Part shown: positions 54,806 through 64,000 of the stretch, in pieces
Position numbering within the stretch: the stretch's first letter is position 1
Layout of the letters: each line of letters begins with the position of its first letter
From: Gnomoniopsis sp. IMI 355080
Taxonomy: Eukaryota > Ascomycota > Sordariomycetes > Diaporthales > Gnomoniaceae
Length of the DNA stretch: 64,000 nt
Assembly (NCBI GenBank): GCA_027946555.1
Contig: JAPEVC010000003.1
Coordinates: 124,001-188,000, forward strand
Direction: 5' to 3'
Position numbers and translations under genes: made by a program
The notes under the pieces: model-generated
What the model was told of the DNA's origin: nothing
What the model saw: only the letters and a program-made list of their open reading frames with translations
Database searches by the model: none

Positions 54806-56870
54806 CTAAGCGTCCGTATCCATGGCTTTGACGGGTGCACCATTTTGCTCGACTGGAGCGACAGGTGTGCTTTTGCCATCTTCCATCACCACTTCGATAT
54901 TCGCATTTTCCCCGCTCTCCTCCTCAACCATATTGTCTCCATTGTCTCCTTTCTCGTCAGTCTCTGGAGTCTCCTCGACTTTTGGCTTTGGGTCTTCAAA
55001 AAGAACGTTGATGTCCTCGTACGAGTCGATCTTGTCGAGGACCGCCAGCTTTGTTCTACTAGCTATCCGCAAAGCCCGCCAGCTCAGACTGGCTTTTTGC
55101 TCTTTTAGTTCGCGTTCCTTGTCTGTATCGTTGGGCATCCCGAGATCAAGTTCCACCTCTTGTATGCCTCTCTGGAAAGACTTGATATCTGGTATGTTGT
55201 ACCGCTTTGGATCCTTTAGCTCCTCCATGACATCTCCGTCGTCATGCTCCTTCAAGAAGTCCAGGTTCAGCGGATGTGTGGAGTTGAGCCGCACCTTCTT
55301 GCTGGTGGCCTCTCTCTTCACAGTGCTCATGGCACTCGTCCACTCCTCGGGGGAGATCGCGGGCCTCTCTATGGGCGGGCAGTTCTCAATCTTCCACCGA
55401 ACCCAATTTTTATCTCTCGAAAGAATGGTTTCTACCATTCTTAGGAAAAAATGACCGTCGGCTGCAGTCTTTAAGTATTCGGTAACGTTGATTTTCATCA
55501 TCTCGACCCATTTGAGATCTTCCTCGCCGAGGGTTTGATCAAGATAGGCCACGGATCTATTGATACTTTGAATCGATGACAATTTCTGCTTGGCCTCGGG
55601 GGTAAGTGAGAGGAGGAACTCTATTATAATGAGAGCTTGAACCAGCACATAGCGCCTAAGAGAGAGGTCCCCAATCTAGTCAATCTCGTCAGCACAGAGT
55701 CCACAAGTCTTGTCAATCCAGTGCTCACCTCAAGTTCGAAAAGGTCACGGCTCGTTAGATACTTTGGGTTGAAGGATGTCAAGACTTCATCTTCGCTCGA
55801 TTCCGATTTCCTCTTGACACCGCGTTTGTCATCCCCTTGTTTTGACGACTTGGCATCATGTTGTACTGGGTTGGCCTTGAAGGCCTTCATGGTTTCCTCA
55901 AGACCGAACTTGAACTGAGCGAGGTGAGCAGCGTCGAACAGCTTCTTTGGTTGGTTGAAGCTCTCCTGTAGAGACCAGAACACTGGATATAGTGCATCAG
56001 GGTCGAGCGGCTTGTCCGGTCCAGTATCTTTCTTCTCACTGAAGGTAACGCTCTTGCTCTGTGTTTGAACATTCGTTTCCTTGACAGCAGGCGTTACAGA
56101 GTCGATTTCCATCTTATCGTCGGTGTCTTCCAGCTTTGGGCTGACCTGATCGTAGGTAGTGGCATTTTGAGTATGGTATTCGCCTCTAAGATTGACCGAA
56201 CTCTTGTCACCGGGCGGAAGACTCTGGAAGAGAAATATGAACACACGACCCGAGAAGGCCGTGTCTTCGGCGCGTGATAATCGACGGAGAAGCTCATTGC
56301 AACTCCTCAGTATGACCAGCTTCTTGTCATTGAAGTTCTTTGATATGATGCGCTTCCTACGCGACTCAAGATAATCGAAGATTTTGCGACATCCGGGAAT
56401 GGTCTGACTGTCGAGGAGCTCCTCGATGAGCCAAACGAGAAGCGCTGGGTCGCATTGGCCGCGGTCGGAGAGGCATTGTAGTAAGTCGAAAAAGTTCCAC
56501 ACCTTCACGAAATCAGGGGAATCAATAGAGACGCGGGCCTGGGCAAGGTCAGCAAGCTGGCTTGGGTAGAGGCTCGTTGCGCGAGGTCGACACGTACGAT
56601 CAGGTTGCTGAGAAGCCCACGAGCGGCGGTCTCAATGATCGCGAACTTGGAACTGTTGCGTTGACGAGCGCCAACAACGTTGTTGGAACCAGTGGCCTCT
56701 GCGGTAATTGGCAGTCGGCTAAGGATATCGTCCAGGTCGGAATCTTCCAGTGCAGGTTCCACAGTCGCCTCTGGTTTGATCGCGCTTGCGCGCTCAAGAG
56801 CCTCCTCAAAGAAGTCAACCAGAACCGTTACAGACGGTATGCCGTAGCTGTCGACGTCCAATGGAGCCAT
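54806..56870 (-). CDS. THO complex subunit 1 (THOC1/HPR1 family)
   Basis: Exons 56870-56598, 56538-55729 and 55675-54806 give 650 residues; introns are 59 and 53 nt. The THO complex couples transcription to mRNP packaging and export and limits R-loops. The family core covers most of the protein: SPDFVKVWNFFDLLQCLSDR, LLDSQTIPGCRKIFDYLESR then RKRIISKNFNDKKLVILRSC, LSRAEDTAFSGRVFIFLFQS, YPVFWSLQESFNQPKKLFDA and the third-exon block RRYVLVQALIIIEFLLSLT with WVRWKIENCPPIERP. A basic stretch KRGVKRKSESSED may act in nuclear import. The C-terminus is acidic (PETDEKGDNGDNMVEEESGE). The start MAPLDVDSYG is the first ATG of a frame that is open further upstream. The gene is head-to-head with Aquarius, 471 nt apart. 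Confidence 0.93.
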
Positions 56871-57341
56871 TGTGGGGCCGACTGGTGAAAGGGTAGGAAA
56901 CAAGAAATGCTGGCCAGCCGTTGAATGCGCCGCGGTGTCGCGACCGACATTCGGGTGGGAGGGGAAAACTCGTATCCGAGATCGAAAGCAAGCAGACAGT
57001 GTGTGTGTACGTTCTGTTGGATTTCGAGATGTCGTGTGCTCGCAGCGCAAGGGCCGCCTTTGACTTTGCAAGTCGGGTTGGCAAGGTGTGGTTGAAGTAG
57101 TTGTAGTGCTCTGATCTGAAGGGAAGTTCGGCGGCAGTGCGGCCGGGCGGCTGAGGAGCAGTGGAAACCCCTGCTCATTTAGCGCCCTCTGTCGCAAAGC
57201 GGAAGCATGGACCCCGGTCACCCTGCAGTGCATCATCCTGGCGGGCGACAAGCTGGTGCGGCGCACTTGCACTTCGCATCAACGAAATTTCACGACGCGT
57301 AGTAAGTGGACGCGACGAGACTTCTTTTACGACCAGTCACC
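56871..57341. promoter_or_regulatory. Shared promoter THO1 / Aquarius
   Basis: These 471 nt separate two divergent start codons of nuclear RNA-processing genes, so they must contain both promoters. No consensus TATA is seen. Confidence 0.6.
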
Positions 57342-60300
57342 ATGCCCGCGCCAAAGAGGCAAAAGAAGACTGCTGGCGGGCAACCACAAAGTACCCAACC
57401 AGCTCCCACCGCCGCAGAACCAACAACAGAGGGGCAATCCGAGTTCGCGCAGCTTGCCAAGCAACATTGGTTGAAGCCATCCAAGAAGGCGACCAAGGTC
57501 AAGGTCAAAAATGATGTCTTGAAGCGGGATATATGGGATCCTTTGGAGAAGGAGAAGTTTCCATTATCTTCGCTCTTGGCATTGGAGGGTTTGCAGATAC
57601 TCGAAAGGTGAGGTCGTCCACCACGTCCCAACCTCGTCGTTTTGCTAATATGTGCACAGCTATCTTTGGCCCGGTTATGGCGAGCAAGCCTCGAACCACC
57701 ATGTTCTGCTGGTCCTTTTGATTGTCAATGCGAAGCACAGGGAGCGCTTAGAAACATGGAGTGAGCACATCCATCGTATATGGCAAGACATGATGCTGAC
57801 GTGCACCAAGGCATTTTTGAAGATCGGCCGGACGACTTCTCTACGCTCTTTCGACGAATTCTCTCAATGAGCCTCGATCGGTCCCTCTCTATTTCCATTC
57901 GGACACAGATACTGTCCTTCGTGATATACTCCTTCCAGAGTCTGGACTGCACAATAGTACGCAAAGAGTGCGCGCCGTTGGTGTCAATATCAATATGGCA
58001 CAATTTGTCGACGGAGAAGAAGCGTGACGAGAAGTTGGCTCAGCACAATCACTTACGAAAGGCATGGAGAGCTGCTGCAAAGAGATACGACGCTGCCGAC
58101 GAATCGACAAAAGCACGTTTGCGTTTTGACCGGTCGTGGCTCTACACACTCGCCTTAGACTTCCTGAGTGTATTATACACAAACAACCCTGGAAAAGGTA
58201 TGTCGTTCAGCTCTCCTCGTTTCCTCCCGAGCTAACTAGCAGCAGATGAGGTCTTGTACTGCGAACGAGTGGTAGAATTTCTCTCAGATTTGCAGAGTCA
58301 ACTCCCGACCAGGCGGTATGCCAACTTTCTGCTGCAAGATTTGCACTTAATCCCAGCCGCAGCTCTCTCCCCAATTTTCAACGCCGAGGGAAATGGCCTT
58401 CTACGTGACCTCTTCGCGTTGTTCTCTCATTATACCCACTTCACCATCGATGACCAGTCAGGAGCCCAACAGAGCAGGACACAGGCATATGACCGGCACT
58501 GCGCAAGTCTTGCAAACCTTCAGAGAACGGCGTTGAAACATTTCAAGGACAAATTGACGGTGCTAGCCCTTTCAAATTATGCGTCAATCGATCAGAGGAC
58601 GGAGCTTGAGCCCCTCTTTGCAACCCTGACGGATGAGGAGGTTGTCCAGCTGACAGCACTGCTCGACCTAAGGACATCATATCCTGAGTCGACCGGTTTG
58701 GCCGTTAACCGTACATTCCTCACCGAGGTATTATTGTCCACTTTTGAAACACGAAAGACATTCCAGGAAACCGCTCAAGCCATGAGTGTGTTGCCGACTG
58801 AACAGACTCTCTTCGATGAAAGCCTTTTGAGGACCGATTCATACGATGGGTCTCATCCGCTTGCGATACCGAAGCTCAACCTCCAGTACCTGTCTGTTGG
58901 GGACTTTCTCTGGAGGTCTTTGGTCCTGTACAGATGCGAGTCTTTCTACGGTATAAGAAGAGATATTGAGGACGTCCTGCGAAGGTTGAAGCCTGAGACT
59001 ACCAAGTCGGGCGATACAAACTTCTCTGGTTTCTCCAAGATGGCCCTGCCGGTTTCGAAACCGTCAATCATGGAGGTCTTGCCTGCAGCGGTAGGAGAAG
59101 ATAAGCCATCAGCTGTGCGCGCGGAAATCACCATCGACTTTCGTCGGCTTGGCGACAACGTTCGCCGTGAATGGGAGTCTCTCCGACCCGACGATGTGGT
59201 TTTTCTACTTGCGGTCGATGCATCGAAGTCCAGAAAAGCCGAAAACGGTAGCATACCCGAAGCTCAGAAGCTGGGCCTCACCTCTACCCGTTGTGCTGAG
59301 ATTATTCAAATTCTCGACGACAAGGGGCGTCCTGTGAGGGATGCCGCCGCATATTTTGATGGCCGTGGCCGAAGCCCGATCAGGCGCATGCGGCTCAAGT
59401 TGGACGCTGCAACATACAAGCTAGACATGCAACGAGCGTCCATTGGCAAGCCTGATGTGTACGAGAACATCAACCTCGTGATGCGGAGGAGCGGTCGGGA
59501 AAATAATTTCAAGCCTGTTCTTGAGTCCATCAAGAGCCTAACACTCTCTGAGGTGCCTTTGGCAAAGTGGCTGCACGAGGTGTTTCTTGGATACGGTGAT
59601 CCAGCTGGTGCTTCGTACAAACAGTTGCCGAATCGTCTCAATTCGATCGATTACCGGGATACATTTCTCGACTGGCAGCATCTCATAGAAAGCCTGCCAG
59701 GGAAAATCATTGAGCCTGGTGAGGGTGTGACGGGAAGTTTTGGACTTGGCAAGCTGAGACCGCCGTATATCCTAGAGACTACGGAAAGAGCTGCCGAAGA
59801 GCAAGCAGAAAAGCCTTCCAAGAAGAGGCGGAGAGACGCGGAGCCGGCGTTGAAAGCCGATGTCGAGGCTCTGAAGGTCTCATCATACAGTCCTCCAAAC
59901 AACGGCCCTTATCCTGTCGACGCACCGAAGCTGAATACCGTACGGTTCACTCCTGCCCAAGTTGAGGCAATCACCTCTGGAACCCAGCCTGGGCTCACCA
60001 TCGTTGTCGGTCCGCCTGGGACTGGCAAGACAGATGTTGCCACGCAAATAATAAACAACATCTACCATAACTTTCCTGAGCAGAAAACACTACTTATTGC
60101 ACATAGCAATCAGGCTCTAAACCAGCTATTCGCGAAAATTGCAGCCTTGGACATCGACGAGCGCCATTTGCTCCGTTTGGGCCATGGTGAGGAAGAGCTG
60201 GACACCGAGCGCAACTTCAGCAAACATGGACGAGTCGAATCTTTCTTGGAGAACCGAGATCGTCTTCTTCAAGAAGTAACCCGTCTTGCTGCTAGCATGG

Positions 60301-61866
60301 GTGCACCTGGAGCCCACGGCAATTCAGCCGAGACGGCAGGCTACTTTAACTCTGTCTACGTTCTGCCTGCTTGGTCCAAGTTCACCGAATTGACCAAGTC
60401 TGATGATGCCTCAGCATCGGACATTGTTGCAGCTTTCCCTTTCAACTACTACTTCTCGGATGCGCCTCAGCCTCTATTTCCTCCAGAGGCAGAGCGCGAG
60501 ATAGTCCTGGAAATTGCCAATGGTTGCTACAGGCATATTTCTAAGATTTTCTCCGAGCTTGCAGATGCCTTGCCCTTCGAAATTTTGCGTCGCGATCGAG
60601 AGAAGGCAAACTATCTCCTCACGAATGAGGCTCGGATTGTGGCAATGACGTCGACGCATGCCGCCATCAGACGTGGAGAGATCGCAGACCTTGGCTTCCA
60701 TTATGACAATGTCATCATGGAGGAAGCAGCACAGATCACCGAGATTGAAAACTTCATCCCCTTTGCAATGCAGAAGCCCAGAGATGGGAAGGTGCCTCTG
60801 CAGCGCGTGGTTCTCTGTGGTGACCACCTGCAGAATTCACCCATCATACAAAACCTTGCGTTCCGTGATTTCGCCAAATTGGAACAGTCTCTGTTCTCTC
60901 GCCTTGTCCGTCTGGGTGTCCCGACGATCATGCTTGACCAACAGGGTCGGGCTCGCCCGTCCATTGCCAAACTTTACCAATGGCGATACCCCCAACTCGG
61001 CAATTTGCCACACGTGGAGACGACGGAAGAATTTCTCGCAGCGAATGCCGGCTTCAAATACGACTATCAATTCATTAATGTTGGGGACTACAAAGGCAAG
61101 GGAGAATCCGAGCCTGTACCGCATTTCATTCACAATCTTGGCGAGGCCGAATATGCAGTAGCAGTCTTTCAGTACATGCGACTCCTCGGCTATCCCTCAT
61201 CCAAGATCAGCATCCTCACCACATATGCTGGCCAGCGAGCGCTCATCAAAGATGTACTTGCCGCCCGATGCGCCAGAAACCCAATCTTTGGACTGCCCAA
61301 GATCGTGGCCACAGTCGACAAATACCAGGGCGAGCAAAATGACTGTAAGTATACCAACTCATGGCCATCGCACTTTTGCACGTTTGCTGACATCAACGAT
61401 AGATATCATCCTGTCACTTACAAGGACAGCAAAGGTGGGCTACCTGCGCGACATTCGCCGCCTGACGGTGGCCCTGTCCCGAGCACGGCTGGGCATGTAC
61501 ATCCTTGGTCGGCGCGAGGTTTTCGAGGGATGTTATGAACTGAAGCAGGCTTTCGATATTCTTCTACAGCGACCGGACAAATTGTCACTTGTGACGGGCG
61601 AACTCTGGCCGACGCAGCGAAAGCTGTTCGAGGACGCACACGAGACGGTGCCGGGCGAGGCAGTCATGGAGGGCGTCGAGCACTTGGGTCAATATGTGTA
61701 CGAGATGGCGATGACAAAGATGGAGCAATTGCGGGCCGAGAAGGGTGTGCCATCAGTAGAAGGCGAGGTCATGGCCTTGGACCAGATGGAAATCGCACCT
61801 ATTCCGGAGCAGGACGAGGAAGATGACGGAGCAGTGGCTGAGGGACTTGAGGCTGAAGAAGCATAA
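57342..61866 (+). CDS. Spliceosomal RNA helicase Aquarius / Cwf11
   Basis: Five exons (57342-57607, 57660-57760, 57811-58197, 58246-61344, 61403-61866) give 1438 residues, near human AQR (about 1485). Aquarius is the intron-binding SF1 helicase of the spliceosome, contacting the intron upstream of the branch site. The N-terminal helical region contains LALEGLQILESYLWPGY, FEDRPDDFSTLFRRILSMSL and RYANFLLQDLHLIP. The central part includes FLWRSLVLYRCESFYGIRRD. Helicase motifs are VVGPPGTGKTD (Walker A, near 839), VIMEEAAQITEIENFIP (motif II, near 1074), LCGDHLQNSPII, LDQQGRARPSI, VDKYQGEQNDYIILSLTRT and VALSRARLGMYILGR. Introns are 52, 50, 48 and 58 nt; the last falls inside the QGEQND..YIIL motif and must be removed to complete it. 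Fungi with short introns keep this protein; S. cerevisiae lacks it. Confidence 0.96.
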
Positions 61867-64000
61867 TCAGTCAGTCACTTGGACTGATCCACCCCAGGTA
61901 GTGTCCCCATAAATGATAACTTTTTGAGGGCAAGGTCCGGCCTTGGGTAGCATAATACAGATCTTCGTTGTCGGCGCGGGCAAGTGCTGACGAGAGTGGA
62001 TGAGGCAAGCATCAGCAGCCTAGCGTCTGTACAATAGGCACCAAACTTTGAGGGACTCAACAGTCTTCGCCACGTAGCCAAGGGCCCTCCTCATTGCCTT
62101 GATTCAAGCGACATGTGGAGTTTGATTTCACCGACGGTTGACAGGGCTCAATTTGTTTCTGTTTGTAGGGTACAGAAAAAATCATTTGTCACCAATCATT
62201 AATTTGGCAATGCCCGATAGGCAACGTCAAGACCACATCACATGTCAGTCATTGTGGTCCAACCAAAACTTTTTCACTGGCATATGAGGCTCAGCTGGTG
62301 TGGCTTGCGCGAGAGGGTGTCGCTGTGCTGTTTTTGGGAATTTGTTGTCGTCATCTTGCATGTGAGAATTAACAATTTCGAAAGTAACCCGCGGGGGCCA
62401 CATCGATCGGAAGGAGCCTTAGTCCGGTCCGTGAAGTCCACCAATCGCGTTGTGCTAGTTCATGGTAGCTCGTTCTTTGAGGAGCAGTTTTGCCCTTCCA
62501 AATTGCTTCTTTGATTGTCTCCGTGCGATTCATTCATGTCATGGAAGCCCATGCTGACATATCCTTCTGTGTCTGAGGGACTTGCTTCGAATCTTCTGCA
62601 CGAACGATGCTCATCAATCAATTACAAGTAGTTGCAGGACCCGATGACGCCACGGTTCGTCTAGGAGTGGGGCCCAAACATGGTCCATCAGACCGAGCGG
62701 AGTGGTAGCCCCGTTGGTGGGCAACAAGCTCGAAAGTGAACGGCGAGAGAAAATGAACAGCGAGAGCTCTCAGTTCATATGATATCGCGCATTTCTGCCC
62801 AGACCGGTTTAGCGAACTGTCAAAGTCACACTAGGATGAGTCGGAGCTCTCCTACTGCCCCACAGAAAATTAGTTGATCAGAAATGGTGACACGTCAAGC
62901 TAGTGCATAGTAGCAGAGGCTGGAGGGGATGGAAGAAGGAGGATGAGGAGAAAACAAAAGAGTGATCGGCTGGGTCCTTTGCGTACAAAAAGTCCGTTTC
63001 TGGCTTTTGGATGTGAAAAGCCCCCCAAGGACAATAGGTAACATAGGTCGTCTCGGGCGGGAGTGTGAAGCAGGGGCCGCCGGGAACGTCCAAACAAATG
63101 AACAGGAAACAGAAGTACCTGTACTACGTAGTTAATATGGGAGACTGACATGACATGCAAGGATCCTTCATGGGCTCATCAAACGCGGATAGGGCACCTC
63201 CTAGGTACGTACCAACCGGAACGGGCTGGGCTTGGCTTCTGGAAACGCGAAACTTGGGGCATTGATACCTGACACCTGCGCGTTTTATTACAGAGAATGC
63301 AGGTATGTGGTACAGCGCGCTTTTCCTCCAACAGACAAGACAGGCATGGGAGACGCACACAGGCATGGCAGAGGGTTGCGTAAAGCATGAAAAAAAGCAG
63401 GTAGTCTGCAATGCTTAGTCAATTCAGTCTTGCCACCCATTCAACGCAATGACTTACGCTTAGCATAGCAGGAAACAGACCCACACATGCCCGACATTTA
63501 CATACCGGAAAAAAGACATCTCCATAGATGATGGTATATCTGTGGTATGTAGTCCATAGGTCTGTACTCAGACTAGACTGGGGATGCTGCATCGAGAGCG
63601 AGAGATCAACCTGCACCTTTCACGACGAGCCCTCGTTGAGATACTGTTGATAACTCGATCTCTGAACCCCAATGGTCTGCGGCCCTGGTGTTTATATGTA
63701 CTCCGTAGAAGCTGGCCCTCCAAACATTGCGTTATCCCATACAAGGTATGAGATATGTCACAGATGTTTTGAACAGTGGCAAACACATACATCCACTAAT
63801 TTCACTAAAATCACACAAGACATTCCAAAAGTGACTGCAGTCAGAAAATTGCGTTGAAACTGTATACAGCTAATGAGAGCGCTGTCAGTGACTCTTGCAG
63901 GTTGGTTAGTTTTGGAGCGCAGCATCGTGCACGGACCAGGCTAGAACCCTGGCATGCCCTACCATGTCTCTGCTGCGGCTGCGGCAGCACGGGCAAGCTG
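61867..64000. other. Intergenic, no gene seen
   Basis: The left end is the 3' flank of Aquarius. Short frames on both strands have no recognisable similarity. The next gene probably lies beyond the window edge. Confidence 0.5.

Noticed and set aside
54822..55454. Plus-strand open frame of 210 codons
   Set aside because: It is antisense to the THO1 third exon; Ser/Leu-rich shadow composition.

Overview
The window is nuclear DNA of a filamentous ascomycete (Pezizomycotina). The evidence is the gene content (PacC, an INSIG-domain protein, an STB3/Sin3-binding protein, a LON/RING CrgA-like protein, a Gfd2/YDR514C-like DEDD protein, a three-repeat GRGGAGN protein) and the gene structure: mostly short introns of about 48-130 nt with GT..AG ends and CTAAC-like branch sites. 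I cannot fix genus or class from sequence alone. All exon boundaries are my own splice predictions, made by joining reading frames across GT/GC..AG sites. Every model ends in one continuous frame. The one exception is the exonuclease pseudogene, whose frame is continuous but interrupted by four stop codons.

Layout, left to right. 0.5-9.1 kb: four minus-strand genes (an NTF2-like protein, an ING-family PHD protein, a multi-pass membrane protein, a one-finger C2H2 protein). 9.1-14.7 kb: a 5.6 kb stretch with no gene I can support. 14.7-19.8 kb: a compact block with the GRGGAGN-repeat (DUF3602/Par32-type) protein, the head-to-head pair RLP24/TIM14, and the Gfd2-like protein. 21.9-22.9 kb: STB3. 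23-27 kb: empty. 27-31 kb: TOP3 head-to-head with a DUF1295 steroid-reductase-like membrane enzyme. 32.4 kb: an unrecognised 154-residue protein. 33.3-37 kb: a TMEM205-like protein head-to-head with KU80. 39.9-41.7 kb: PacC, preceded by about 2.9 kb of promoter. 42.6-46.2 kb: MAK11 and the CrgA-like protein, convergent. 49.9-51.4 kb: the broken 3'-5' exonuclease gene. 53-61.9 kb: INSIG, THO1/HPR1 and Aquarius/Cwf11. 61.9-64 kb: empty.

Most genes are core housekeeping functions: ribosome assembly (RLP24, MAK11), ribosome-gene regulation (STB3), mitochondrial import (TIM14), DNA topology and repair (TOP3, KU80), chromatin (ING), mRNA export (THO1) and splicing (Aquarius). They do not form a metabolic cluster or a defence island, and I see no transposon, CRISPR array, rRNA or convincing tRNA. 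The observations most worth a second look are a dense cluster of GCCAAG (PacC-consensus) sites upstream of pacC itself, a 3'-5' exonuclease gene with intact catalytic residues but four in-frame stops of which three can be explained by CpA-to-TpA changes, a 5-nt internal exon in the TMEM205-like gene, and two GC-AG introns, one of which splits a zinc-binding cysteine codon of RLP24.
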